The position numbers and the translations under genes are program-made. Below the pieces are notes generated by a model, which ran no database searches, had not been told where the DNA came from, and worked only from the letters and a program-made list of their open reading frames with translations. From Meconema thalassinum (Eukaryota; Arthropoda; Insecta; Orthoptera; Tettigoniidae), in contig OX336391.1 in assembly GCA_946902985.2 (NCBI GenBank), positions 196,790,289-196,854,288 of the forward strand: a stretch of DNA of 64,000 nt, read 5' to 3'. Each line of letters begins with the position of its first letter. Within the stretch, counting starts at the first letter, position 1. Below, piece by piece: positions 12,870 to 24,657 of the stretch.

Positions 12870-13768
12870 GGTGGGGCATGGTGGCATGTCATATTACTCC
12901 CTCCCTAAGGCCGCTCGTACAATGTGTTATGACACGTCACGATAGTCTTAAACGGTTCTACAACGAAATCATGAAGATCACGCCTCAACACGGTCAGTGT
13001 CTGGTAAAGTAACAACCGGTCAATGTATTAGAAATATGATAGCATACGCTCACGTTTGTGCATAGGACCCCTACAACACATCCCCTTTTCTTTCCTTCGT
13101 GAATCACTCTGCTAAAGGAAAGGCCACCATGGGACACAACCACTAGAGTGGTAAGCTGCTATGCGCTTTCGGACCAGGTCTTGGGGATTTTAATCTCTAT
13201 GGGTCAGGGACTGGGTGTTTGTCACTTCGTCATATTGATTTCGTTCTCATTCCAACGTGCAGAGCATTTATCGACATGAACTCGAAAGAGCTGCACCATA
13301 CCTCCCAGGAGGCCACACATCATGTTTATCAAGTCACCAGAGTCCAGTATAACGCTTCACTTAATAAATTACAGTAGCATACTCTGATTTCGCCTGTTTA
13401 ACATCTCTTGTTGGTTGCACAATTTTTGCATTCACTGTTGCCACAGACTAGAGTAAAATGTGGGTTTTCACCGATGCCTCAGACTCATTTATGGCTGTGA
13501 TTAGAATACGGAAGCAGCTGAAGTATATGTGGTACTGATTAATGCCATTAGGGGCACACTTTCTGCCTGTGGATGCTTTGAAAGGATCTTCTCATAGGGT
13601 TGGTACTGCTGTACTGACTCAATGAGAAAAGCAATAGCATACTACCTCACTCCTCACGTTGCCTAGTATAGCTCAATACAGTGCTCCCTGGGGTTTTGTG
13701 GGTTTAAGCCCACATAACCTGTGGTGATATTTCTTGGGGATCCACTCAACCCCTGGGCTGACTAACAG
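12870..13768. other. No supported gene; possible decayed SINE material
   Basis: A short 'cctcccaggaggccacacat' segment near 13302 recalls the 3' part of the D-type SINE at about 23980. Nothing else is recognised. Confidence 0.35.
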
Positions 13769-13962
13769 CCAAAAAAGAAGCTTTTAGTTTTACGTGACCG
13801 TTAATCATGCGATCATGAGCCACGGAACCTCCGTTTTACGTGGAATCCGAACCACAGGACATGGCATTTCACGTCGAAAGTCTCACATGCATTGACCGGG
13901 AATCGAACCCGGTCCACCTTGGTGAGAGACTAACAGCTTGACCGCTGCGCCACCACGCCCCT
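13769..13962 (-). repeat. SINE family B, full-length copy
   Basis: On the minus strand this begins with a clear tRNA-like head: box A 'tggcgcagcggtca' and box B 'gggttcgattcccg'. It then carries the family body with 'cgtggctcatgatcgcatga' and a purine-rich tail. Four other copies lie at 16061-16260, 26604-26662, 36680-36809 and about 57722-57821. Confidence 0.8.
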
Positions 13963-14097
13963 TCAACTAACAGACATATATTCTTACATGTTGCTGCTTT
14001 TTAGTCGGTCAACAAGATTGTGTCCAATGAATTGGGTGGGGTACAAATTTTGCATAAATGTAAACACACTCCTGGAAAAAAAATACATGTATTAGTT

Positions 14098-14591
14098 CTC
14101 TTCTTTCTTAGTCGTTTACCCTCCAGGTTGGTGGAACCCACGGACTCAGCGAGGGAACTCACCACTACCGCCTCTACGGGCAGTGTCCTAGAGCTGGGAA
14201 CATCTAATCGGAGTGGATACAACTGGTGAGGTGTGATTGGCACCTCGCCCAGGCGGCCTTACCTGCAAAGCGAACAGGGGCCTCATGAGGGAAGGTAATC
14301 GATGGTCAGGATGGATAGGCAAGGAAGAGGGAAGGAGGCAGCCGTGGCCTTGAAGAAGGTACCATCCCGGAATTTTCCCGAAGACGAAGTGGGAAACCAC
14401 GGAAAACCACTTCGAGGATGGCTGAGGGGGAATCGAACCCCCTCTACTCATTTGGGCCACCCGAGGCTGAGTAGACCCCGTTCCAGTCCTCGTACCACTT
14501 TTCAAATTTCGTGGCAGAGCTGGGAATCGAGCCCAGGACCTCCGGGGCGGCAGCTAACCATGCTGACCGCTACGCTACGGAGGCGACTAGG
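14098..14591 (-). repeat. SINE family D, 494 bp, with 12-bp TSD
   Basis: Perfect direct repeats catgtattagtt flank it at 14086-14097 and 14592-14603. On the minus strand the tRNA-like head has box A 'tagcgtagcggtca' and box B 'gggctcgattccca'. A second box-B-like segment 'gggttcgattcccc' follows about 110 bp downstream, which suggests a dimeric head. The body contains the shared core 'ccgtggtttcccac'. It lies in the left arm of the fold-back element 14003-15538. Confidence 0.85.
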
Positions 14592-15131
14592 CATGTATTA
14601 GTTATCACACTTAAATGAGCAATTTGTGATTACGCGTTGAGAGCCTGAAGGGGCCATCATCAGGTGTGTTGAGGTTAATTTTCACTGCTGTAAATTCCCT
14701 ACTGTGGTTCAATAGCACATCGTTAGATGATTATAGGATATTTGAGTCCCAGTTTAAATCTCGTTCTACGTTAGGTTTGTTTTGTGTTACAAGGTTTTGC
14801 GAATTAAGTGAGTAACGGTTTATATGCGCATTACTCACGTAATTCACAAAACCTTGCAACACAAAACAAACCTAACGTATAACGAGATTCAAACTGCGAC
14901 TCAAATATTCTATAATCTTCTGACGACGAGCTATTGAACCACAGTAGGGAATTTACAAGCGTGAAAATTAACCTTAACACAGTGATCAGGATCTGATGAA
15001 GCCCACTTGAGGGATAAAACGCGTAATCCGAAAATTGCCCATTTAAGTGTGATAACTAACTAATACATGTATTTTTTTTCCAGGAGTGTATTATTTATAA
15101 CTTGTACCCCGCCCATCTCATTGGTCACAAT

Positions 15132-15516
15132 GCTCGCCACGGTGGGTGAGTGGACAACGTGTCGGTCTACTAACCCCAATCTTGCAGGTTCGCTCCTGGC
15201 CGTGGTAACTGATTTTTGAAAGGTGGCAAAAATTACGACACCACGTCATACGATGTTGGCATGTCAAAGAACCCATTTGAATTCAGTAGGCCGAGTTCAT
15301 AATGGCAAAATTAATCTCGGGAGTTTCTGCCAACACAAAGTTCCTCATTTCTCTACTAGAAAGCGCTATAGTGTCCAAGGAGCTTAGATATCTAACCTCC
15401 TTGACTTTCATAGTGCTTCAAAAACAACGAAATTCGGCATGCAAGCTACCCTTTGGGTGTCAAATAACAACGCTCGCACCCGGCACCCGAGTCCATACGA
15501 TATAATTATTATAGGG
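15132..15516 (+). repeat. SINE family E, copy 1
   Basis: The tRNA-like head has box A 'gggtgagtgg' and box B 'aggttcgctcctg', followed by a body of about 300 bp and an (ATT)-type tail. It is flanked by cacaat at 15126-15131 and 15517-15522. Removing it restores the fold-back terminus, which confirms the boundaries. The 381-bp and 396-bp copies at 17554 and 63529 confirm the family. Confidence 0.85.
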
Positions 15517-16060
15517 CACAATCGTGTTGACCGACTGAAAATCAGCTACATACAATTTGTATAGGGAACACTGAAAAAAGAGTGGCTTCAAAATTCCACA
15601 GATGTTCTTATATTTATTCTTCAGCATTCAACAAGTCGTCCAATTACTAGTTGATTTACAAGCTCTACAAACAGTCAATGGCGGCTAGGTTTCCGTCGTG
15701 CTTCGTACAACAAATATGTCTGGGTGATTCTGACTGTTTGCTTTCAGCTGGGCAGTGTTATTGTTCCAAGGAATATAACTAGTTTTGTTACGGAAATATA
15801 TTTGCTGGATCATCACAATGTACGAGCTCTGAATACACACTTTAGTCAGCACTACAACTGGGTTGAATCAAAGCTCTAGAAAGGAAAGTACACATCTGTA
15901 TGTATCAAATTATACGTTGCACAGTAGCATTCAATGCGTGGTTCGCGTTTCCACGGGGGTACATTGAGACATCATGAAGGTACATTTAATACACCAATAA
16001 TAATAATAATAATAACTAGTTGAAACCCGTCAAAGCATGACGGTCATTGGGAAAATATTT

Positions 16061-16260
16061 CAAGGAAGGAAGGAAGATTTTAGTTTAACGTGACCGTTAA
16101 TCATGCGATCATGAGCCACGGGACCACTTTTTACGTGGAATCCAAACCACAGGACATGGCATTTCACTTCGAAAATATCACATGCATTGACCGTGAATCG
16201 AACTCGGTCCACCTTGGTGAGAGGCCAACAGCTTGACCGCTGCGCCACCACATCCTCGGA
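16061..16260 (-). repeat. SINE family B inserted in repeat H
   Basis: Bounded by aaaatattt at 16052-16060 and 16261-16269. The uninterrupted paralogue at about 23407 reads straight through this site. The tRNA-like head lies at the right end and a GGAA-type tail at the left. Confidence 0.85.
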
Positions 16261-16338
16261 AAAATATTTACTGAAGAATTTTCTTATATAGGCTACTACA
16301 TACATTGTACCAATACTTTTTAGCACTGTTGAAACTTT

Positions 16339-16809
16339 GGTTGGTTGGTTCTTAAGTTTAGGGGCTGCGACAACGCGGTCATGTAGCCCCGTGTACTTTG
16401 GGTGTGTGTAGAATCTGTCTGATAACCGGTGTTAATTGTGATGACTGTATTAGTGTGTGTTATCTGTTTCTAAAACGTAAGTACTGCAACTTACAATTTT
16501 TGAAATAGTTCCTACTTTTGCCACCAAGCGCCACCGTCAACGACTACTAGGCCAAGTTCAGAACTTAGCTACTAGATGACACCGCAGTCGGCTCTTGGCA
16601 ACGAACGTAGAAACCTAAGAGCGTTGTTTACATTCTTAACCTATCCAATTTAGCTTCACACAGGTGCAATTAGTGGAAGGTCCTTCAACATGCCATACAT
16701 CTATGACATGGGACCGCCGGCTTTACTTCCCCTCCGAAGGAAGGCATACTGAAGGATTTTTAACGCTCTTAAAAAATCCGATGGCTTCGGCCGTGATTGA
16801 ACCCGCTAA
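16339..16809 (-). repeat. SINE family C inserted in repeat H, head truncated
   Basis: Flanked by the perfect 11-bp repeat gttgaaacttt at 16328-16338 and 16810-16820. The paralogue at about 23465 shows the empty site. The copy stops just beyond box B, so the 5' half of the tRNA-like head is missing. Confidence 0.85.
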
Positions 16810-17553
16810 GTTGAAACTTTAAGGGCGTCCAAAAAAAATTCACTCTCGACATTGCAAATTACTGCTGACCATGACTGAAAACTTGAAAATGAAAATGAAA
16901 ATCCACAGCCTGCTTCCAGTCGACCGACCGGCAAATTGAGACATATACGTTCGAGAGTATCCCCGTAAGCTTTATTGATTGTGATAAAGTATGCCAAGTG
17001 AATTGGAAATTGTTGCCTCTTTAAAAAAATGATAGTGTTGTAACGGATGGTGCTAAATCAAATTGAAGGGTTAGACCAATCTGCCTATTTTTAACTGCAC
17101 TTATTATTTCCAAATCCAAGCAATTTTCATACATATTTCTTATAATACTAATATGGTTGCATTTAGGAGCCCTTGGGCAACGTTAAGATTTCTAAGGAGC
17201 ATAACTATGGGTCAAACGTTTGGAGTATGTGGAGGCAAATCGCTTAATTTTAAGGAATTCAAGATTTATGTAGGAAACTGAAGTAGCTGGATTTCATCTT
17301 CAGTATTTAATCCGTTAACGCTATGGTATGCTTTTGAACTACTGGATAGAAGTTTAATGACTTATAACTTAATTTCATTACATTGTTCATTTTTTGGTGT
17401 AAGAATGCATACTTTCGAGAAATATATTATACCCTTCACAGGAGTGAATGTTGCAGTCACGATAGCCTCATGCGTTGAAAGTCTGGCTGGTAACTCAGTA
17501 ACATTTGATTCATCACTATCCACAGAGGAGTAGTCGCCGTTAAAATGTAGCAA

Positions 17554-17934
17554 AGCTTGCCACGGTGGGTGAGTGGTTATAGTGTCGGACTACCAACCCC
17601 AAGATTGTAGGTTCGCTCCTGGCCATGGTAAGTGATTTTTGAAAGGCGACAAAAATCACGACACTCATGTCATACGATGTTGGCATGTAAAAGAACCCAT
17701 TTGAATTCAGTAGGCCGTGTTCATTGGCAAAATTAATCTCAGGATTTTCCGCCAACACAAAGTTCCTCCATTCTCTACGTGAAAGCGCTGTAGTGTCAAG
17801 GACTTTAGATATCTAACCTCCTCGACTTTCATAGCGTTCAAAGGAACGACGAAATTCGACATGCAAGCTACCCTCTGGGTGTCAATTAACAAAGCTTGCA
17901 CCAGGCACCCGAGGCCATACGATATTATTATTAC
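17554..17934 (+). repeat. SINE family E, copy 2
   Basis: Perfect 9-bp TSD atgtagcaa at 17545-17553 and 17935-17943. It has the same head, body and (ATT)n tail as 15132-15516. Confidence 0.85.
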
Positions 17935-18130
17935 ATGTAGCAAGCAATCAGAAAATTCCATTTCATCTGGTATCCATCGCGTCTTTTTATGTAAACGGTG
18001 TATTTTGGAGAAAGGCCAGAGAGAAGAGTATTTAATACAATTGTGAACAACTGTTTGGCGAGAAGCGTGCGGCACAACAGGCAAAATTTACCTCAAGTCT
18101 CCTCGAACAATAACTTTCCCATAAAAGGAA

Positions 18131-19656
18131 CAAGTAGTTCCGTGAAGAACTATACAGCCTATTTTCATATATCCTACTTATGTTAATTGCCACTATCAAC
18201 ATACACAATTTCAGTTTGATTGCAGTAATAGATTCGTAGATATTGAGAACCGACTAAATATTTCGGATGGTCGCCATGTTGGATTTTATATATGTAGGTC
18301 CTAGAGTTATGTACTGTTACATAAAGATTATTGTGTACGTGCAGTATTCAAACTTCAATCGCATGATTAGAACACAAAGAGGTAAAAACGAAATTTTAAA
18401 ATTTAGCAAAGCTGCCATCTTGTGGTTATGGAAACAATTGAAATAAATTAGATGCCAGTGGATTACCATTCGGATAAAGATTTACTGTACCAAGTTTCAC
18501 TGAACGCGGATGGTTAAATTACGAGAAACGTCCATGTGAATATTTATAATTCGCGTCACCGCCATGTTGGATTTGTGTTCACCAGGTTATTTAAAGTCCT
18601 ATAGGTGAACTTAAGTTCATAGCCCCTATGAAAATTAAAAAATGCAGTTTGGTTGCTAAAATAGATTCGTAGATATTCAGTATCGTCTAAATATTTCGGA
18701 TGGTCGCCATGTTGGATTGTTAAATGTATAGGCCATAGAGTCATGTACCATTAAAGGAAAAGTATTGCGTAGGTTCATTATACAAACTTTCACTTCGATC
18801 GCATGAATACATCACAAGAAATAAAAACTTAATTTTAAAATTCGCACTGCCGCCATCTTGAGGTTATGTAAACAATTGAACTAAATTAGATACCAGTGGA
18901 TTACAATGTGTATAAATATTTCCTGTACCAGGTTTCAGTGCGCTTGGAACATTAAATCGCGAGAAAGGTCTATTTAAAATGTTCAAATTCGCTTGGCCGC
19001 CATGTTCGTTTTGTAGTAAACCGGTTTTTGAAAATCTTATAGATGGACTTCCAGTAGTGCCCTTTATCTCCGTACAAAATTTTAGGGAGATACCGCTAAT
19101 AGTTTCAGAGATATAGAATGCCGGTGAAATATTTCGCACATCCGCCATCTTGTGATTATGTAAACAATTGAACGAAGTTAGATGTCGGTGCATTACAATG
19201 TATATAAACATATACTGTACCATGTTTCATTGCGTTTGGTTGGTCAAATCGCGAGAAACGACTATTTAAAAGTCGCAAATTCGCTTGGCCGCCATGTTGG
19301 TTTTGTAGTTACCAGGTTTTCAAAAGTCACATAAGTGTACTTATAGTAGTTCCCTCTATCACCATAGAAAATGTCAGGGTAATATCGGTAATAGTTTCGG
19401 AGATATTGAATGCTGGTGAAATATTTCGCACAGCCGCCATGCTGGATTGGTGAGTCGTAACAAAATTTGAAGGGCACGGTCGAGGTCGCCGGGAATAGTG
19501 CTATGAACTTCCTGAGTTTCATTGATATCGCTCCTGCCGTTTAGATTTTATTAGGGGGGGACACACACACGAATCACACACACACACACACACGCACACA
19601 CACACGGACAAAAGGTGATCTCATAAGCCTATTTTTTCAAAATTGAAAATAGGCTA
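18131..19656 (-). mobile_element. Helentron-like element with ~145-bp GCCAT modules
   Basis: Read on the minus strand, it starts AGCCTATTTTCA, carries a GT/CA microsatellite (about 19560-19605), then tandem modules. It ends with the inverted TGAAAATAGGCT followed by a hairpin (tagttc-ttcacg-gaacta) and ACTTG. Subterminal inverted repeats, a central tandem array and a 3' hairpin are the known architecture of Helentron-associated non-autonomous elements. The exact insertion rule was not proven. GCCAT[G/C]TTG sites start at 18273, 18414, 18561, 18716, 18852, 18999, 19144, 19291 and 19436, a mean spacing of about 145 bp. Copies: 32089-44728 and 59956-60713. Confidence 0.7.
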
Positions 19657-19659
19657 AAA

Positions 19660-20670
19660 ATGTCGTTACGTATCTTTTAGAAGTCGATGAATGTTTACCA
19701 TTGGGACTCCTTCGCATGTTATGAGCCATGCTGTCGAATATCGTCAGCTGGATTGCAATTTAATTTAGAGGTGTTTTGAATGTTGAATGTTAAAAGTAGG
19801 GGTTATGATCTTGCAAAATATTGTTTTGCAAGAATTCACTTGATTTGCAGATCTGACGCGATTAGCTTCTGAAGAGGCTAATATACACAACTGGCCGCAA
19901 GAACAATTGCTTATAATTTTGGAATATAACGAAGAAACGCGATGCCATGCATTTAAAAAAATAAGGACCGTATGCATGTGGCACAGTACCAGTGGCACCA
20001 AATGAAACGAAGGATATAGCATTTTTGTACTGGCGATTATTATTTCTGAAATTCCTTGAGATATCATCTCCAGTGAAAAATTGTTGCAGCCTGTCAAGTA
20101 TTTTCTATTTTGCAACAGCAAAGGTCAAAGTAGCCAAGCGTAGATTTCTCGCAAGAGAAATACAGTGCAGCACAATCTTTACATTTGTTCGTCAAGAACC
20201 CTACACTGTACGGCAAAATATTTGGAATTGTTTTTGAAATAGCATGTTTATATTGGATTTTAAAGTGGCTACGTATTTTCTCCGATCTCTCACTTTTTGG
20301 CGGGTAATGTTCTATTTCGTCAAATGGGTTTATTTGTAGTAGCATTTCTCCCCAAATTTAGGACATAATCAATAACACTATAGTGTTCAAATAATTCATG
20401 GTTTTTGGGCTGATGCCGTGTGAAAATAAAATTAAATTCAAAAAGGAGGCAAGGTTCCTTCGAAACGTCTGGTGGTATTTAATTTTATTTTCACACGGCA
20501 TCAGCCCAAAAACCATGAATTATTTGAATAGTAATCCGGGCCGTGAAAGCCTTAATCTAGACACTGTAGTGGCCTGCATCAACGGAGCCACCAAATATTA
20601 AATGGCAAATAATGCTTCCATTGCCACAACCAACAGCGTGGTTAAACAAATGGTTATGTACTATAAACAA
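19660..20670 (+). repeat. Repeat H, second segment
   Basis: From about 19860 this aligns with 24180-25060 (shared 'gcttataattttggaatata', 'cactatagtg', 'ggcctgcatcaacg'). It carries the hairpin insertion at 20386-20560, which the paralogue lacks. The paralogue instead carries a SINE A at the position matching about 20310. Confidence 0.7.
20386..20560. mobile_element. 175-bp insertion with perfect 52-bp-arm hairpin
   Basis: The left arm 20386-20437 and right arm 20477-20528 are exact reverse complements (52 of 52), separated by a 39-nt loop. A 32-bp tail follows the right arm only. Flanks acactatagtg (20375-20385) and acactgtagtg (20561-20571) form an 11-bp TSD with one mismatch. The paralogue at about 24950 shows the empty site. 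The perfect arms imply a recent origin or recent homogenisation. The superfamily is not identified. Confidence 0.85.
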
Positions 20671-22556
20671 TCTATACTAATATAATAAAGCAGAAGAGTT
20701 TGTGTGTTTGTGTGTTTAAACGCACTAATCTCTGGAACTACCAGTCCGATTCGAAACATTCTTTTTTTTATATGATAGCCTGATTCAAGAGGAATAACTC
20801 AGGCTATGTAGCATTAGACTATACCTCTCGGGTGACCTTCAAGATTGATTTTTGTTCAGCAAGTCGGTAGAACAAGTGCTCCCGAACAGCTCTATCCGCA
20901 TGCGCTGGCGTTATGGTTAGTGATACGTTCACCGTTTCACCTACCTGAACCAAAATTTGTATACTTACCCTTTGGAACCCTGATGGTAACACTGTCTAAG
21001 TGAAATTTATGACATACCAGTCCATTCCCTGGATTTAGGCCCTTTGGTTCAAATCCACACCTTTTCCCCGATCTGAACCAAAATGTGTATACTTACCCTT
21101 TGGAACCCTGCGAGTAACACTGTTTACATGAAATTTCGGACAGACCACTCCATTCCTCGCATTTAGGCCCTTTGGCACAAATCTACACTGTTTCACCGAT
21201 CAGAACCAAAATTTGTATACTTACCCTTTGGAACCCTGCGAGTAACACTGTTTACATGAAATTTCGGACAGACCACTCCATTACTTGCATTTAGGCCCTT
21301 TGGCACAAATCTACACCGTTTTACCGATCAGAACCAAAATTTGTATACTTACCCTATAGAACCCTGCGAGTAACACTGCCTACATGAAATTTATGACAGA
21401 CCAGTCCATTCCCTGCATTTAGGATCTTTGGCACAAATCTACACCCTTTCACCAATCTGAACCAAAAGTTGTATACTTACCCTTTGGAATTCTACGAGTA
21501 ACACTGTTTACATGAAATTTCGGACAGACCACTCCATTCCCTGCATTTTTGCCCTTTGGCACACATCTGTACCGTTTCACCGATCTGAACGGCAATTTGT
21601 ATACTTACCCTTTGGAACCCTGCGAGTAACACTGACTGCATGGAATTTTGGACAGACCCCTCCATTCTCGGCATTTTGGCCCTTCATCACAAATCCACAC
21701 CGTTTCTCTTAATTGCACCAAATTTTACATACACTTTGAAACCCTGCTGGTAACACTGTTCACTTGATATTTTGGACAAAGCTCCCCATTCCCTACATTT
21801 AGAATAACAGACAAAATGAACTTGAAAACCCCGTATTAAGGCCCTAGAACCATTCATGTCCGTAGTAGTGTAACTGTAAGAGTATTTTAATAGGCTAAGT
21901 CTGTTGTTGACGGGCAGTTCGGGCTGCATCACGTCACCCCTACAAGTGTTCTGGTGCAGAATTGCGAAAATAGTTGCATCTTGCGCTGTTTATAAATTGC
22001 AGTCACGGGGGTAATTAGTGCAAAAGACTTCTTGGTGCTTTCAAATGTACCTTCATTTATTCTGAAACTTATCGTTAAGCGCTTTGTGGCGATAAATGAT
22101 ACTATTGCTACCTCAGTAGCTCGGGACAGCCGAATTTTGCCAAAGAGTTCTGATTATTTTCCTACGGCGCTATGCGACAAAAGACGACACTATTGGTCTC
22201 TACATTTCTAACAGCCAATGAGATATAGGCCCTAGGCAGTGTCTTTTGTTTCACTTACTGTTCTTTTTTTTTTTGCTAATTTGTTTTTTTAAATGACATG
22301 TGTCAGTGCTGTAGTTTGTAAATAGCTGTTTCCCTATTCATAATTATCATTACGGGAAATTGACCTGAATGTTACGTCCATTATACTGTACTACTTATCA
22401 CCCCCACTACAACCACCACCACCACCACCACAAAAATATATATTTTTAAAATATTGGTTTCTGTTAGTTAAGTATCATGTGCCAGTTCTGTAGTAGTATT
22501 CATTATCATCCATAAAGCAAATAAATCCACCGGGAGAAGCCGGGCACTACTGCTAG
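20671..22556 (+). mobile_element. Non-autonomous Helitron, 1886 bp
   Basis: It begins TCTATACTAATATAATAAAG right after A and ends with a CCGG-gagaag-CCGG hairpin, then ctgCTAG right before T. That is 5'-TC...CTAG-3' inserted between A and T with no TSD. The paralogous empty site at about 25066 ('aaacaaataatcaataaac') supports both edges. There is no Rep/helicase coding. The core is a 128-bp tandem array (20930-21800), and short T-rich, (ACC)n and other low-complexity tracts follow. Confidence 0.85.
20930..21800 (+). repeat. Exact-period 128-bp tandem array, ~7 units
   Basis: The marker 'atacttaccc', or its variant, starts at 20961, 21089, 21217, 21345, 21473, 21601 and 21729, so all six intervals are exactly 128 bp although units differ by substitutions. 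The first and last units are the most diverged. The array is internal to the Helitron. Confidence 0.9.
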
Positions 22557-23370
22557 TTAATCAATAAAAAATAATATTCGCTTATTCAATGAAGTTCAGA
22601 GACTTTCTTACTCAAGTTGGTTGCTGATGAGAATGCGATGAGACTGATCGCCAATAATAAAATCCTTACAATTATCCCTGCCAGCAACAGTTTTTGCAAT
22701 TTGCTTGCAAACGCATCTCAGGATAACGTTCATCTTTTTGAAATAAACAGTACGAAACTGATCTAAATAAGCAATTTCCATCACCTGTTGTAGGTACAAT
22801 CCTTTGCATTTCCACTTCGCCAACTACTGGAATGAGCATAGACTCACTTTGCCCGTCACTTTAATGGAGGGAGTTTTAGACTGATTTGTTCAGAGCATGT
22901 CAAAAATCCAATGAACACAGGGAAGCCCACTCTCATGGCTACATTCTGGGCTATCGCCCTGGATTCCGGGTTTGATCCCTGCTCTGCCAAGAAATTTAAT
23001 TCAGGTCTGGGGGCTGGAACGGGGAGCACACTTGAGACAAAACTAGGAAGAGCATTGTTCGATTCCCACCTCAACAATCTTGGATGTCGTTTCCGTGGTT
23101 TCCCATTTCCAAACCAGGCAAATAACGGGATAGTTCCTAACTTAAAGCCTCGGCCGCGAACTCCCCATTCCCCAACTTAACAAGAAATGCACACATTAAT
23201 ACAGCCATCACAATAACACAGGTTTTCAGAGAAAATGTTACACTCACACACCAAAGTAGACCAGGCTGAGTGACTACGATGTCTGTGTCCATCAAATGAA
23301 TTATGTTCACCAATTGTCTCTCATGGCGAAAGCGATTGTGGCCATTTTTATTTAATAATTTAAAAGTATA
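22557..23370 (+). repeat. Repeat H, terminal segment
   Basis: Aligns with 25067-25915 over its full length, including an old D-type SINE (22905-23190) shared by both copies. It ends at 'taatttaaaagtata', which directly abuts the 'ctagttgaaaccc' start of the next H copy, so H is at least partly tandem here. Confidence 0.7.
22905..23190 (+). repeat. Old D-type SINE inside repeat H
   Basis: It has a box B-like 'gggtttgatccctg' (about 22969) and the shared core 'ccgtggtttcccatttccaa'. The same SINE lies at the same place in the paralogue (about 25450-25735), so it inserted before the H duplication. Confidence 0.65.
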
Positions 23371-23698
23371 CTAGTTGAAACCCGTCAATACATGACGGCC
23401 AATAAGAAAATATTTACTGAAGAATTTTATTATACGCGTTCTTTGTACAATTATTTTTTGGCACTATTGAAACTTTAAGGGCCAAGCGAATCGGAAAATG
23501 TTGCCTCTTAAAAGAAAATGATTGTTTTAACCGGTGGTGTTAAATCAAGTCGAAGGATTAGACCTCTCTGCCTAATTTTAACTGCACTTATTTCCAAATC
23601 CAAGCATTTTCATTCATATTTCATATAATTAATATGGAATCAAGTCGAAGGGTTAGATCTCTCCGCCTAATTTTAACTGCACGTATTATTTCCAAATT

Positions 23699-24010
23699 AC
23701 CGACAGCAGTGGCTCAGCTGGCTAAAGCGCAGCGTTAGGTCATGGGACCAAGCTCTCTGCTGACTCGGTAGACGCGTGGGTTCGAGCCCCACCGTCGGCC
23801 GTCCTTGAAATGGTTTTCCGTGGTTTCCCATTTTCAACACCAGGCAAATGCTGGGACGGTACCTTCTGATAGGCCACGGCCGATTCCTTCCACATCCCTG
23901 CCCAGTTTCTTTCATCTTCATCCATTCCATCCCGACGCGCAGGTCGCCCACGGGCGTCGAATAGAAAGACCTGCACTCGGCCTCTGAGGAGGCCACACGA
24001 CAAAAAAAAA
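23699..24010 (+). repeat. SINE family D', with oligo-A tail and 8-bp TSD
   Basis: Flanked by tccaaatt at 23691-23698 and 24011-24018, with a tail of nine A. The tRNA-like head has 'agtggctcagctggctaa' (box A) and 'gggttcgagcccca' (box B). The body has the shared core 'ccgtggtttcccattttcaa'. It differs from the 14098 copy outside the core. Confidence 0.85.
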
Positions 24011-24657
24011 TCCAAATTCAAGCAATTTTCGTACATATTTCTTATAATTAATATGGTAGCATTTAGATGCCCTTACGAAACTTCAGATTTCTAAGGAGCA
24101 TATCTATGGGTCAATCGTTTGGAGTATGTGGAAGCAAATCCCTAATTCCAAGGAATTCAAGAATTCCGAGGAGTCTAATATATACAGCTGGCCGCAGGAA
24201 CCGTCGCTTATAATTTTGGAATATACATTAACAAATAAATGCGATGATGTGCAATTCCATACATTTTAAAACAATATGGACCGTATGCATGTGGCACAGT
24301 GACATTGGCACCAAATGAAACCAAGGACATAGCATTTGTTCTACTGCCGATTATTCTCTCTTAAATTCCTTGAGATATCATTTACAGTGAAAAATTGTTG
24401 CAGTCTGTCAAATATTTTATATTTAGTAAGATTAGGTTTGCCATTACAACACCAAAGGTCAAAGTAACAAAGCGTAGATTTCTCGCTACAGAAATACAGT
24501 GCAGAACAATGTTTACATTTGTTCGTCAAGGACCATACACTGTACGGCATAATATCTGGAATTGTTTCTGAAATGGCATTTTTATATTAGATTTTAAAAG
24601 TGGCTTCGTATTTTTCTACGATTTCCCACTTTTTTGTGGCTAATGTTCTTTTTCGTC

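Larger units (their letters stand above)
14003..15538. mobile_element. Fold-back element (family G ends) split by two SINEs
   Basis: Both ends carry the inverted motif agtcggtcaaca / tgttgaccgact. After removing the SINEs at 14098-14591 and 15132-15516, the whole element reads as one imperfect palindrome with arms of about 300 bp and its centre near 14822 (caaggttttg... / ...caaaaccttg). There is no open reading frame of note. The two SINEs, each with its own TSD, postdate the palindrome. Confidence 0.75.
16012..17340 (+). repeat. Repeat H copy 1, hosting SINEs B and C
   Basis: This begins 'ctagttgaaacccgtcaa' and aligns with 23370-24170 once the SINEs at 16061-16260 and 16339-16809 are removed. 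It is non-coding. Both insertions are absent from the paralogue, so that copy serves as the empty site. Confidence 0.75.

Noticed and set aside
17707..18084. 125-codon minus-strand frame
   Set aside because: Most of it lies inside SINE E copy 2.
20930..21800. CRISPR-like regular repeats
   Set aside because: The units are contiguous 128-bp tandem copies without unique spacers, inside a eukaryotic Helitron.
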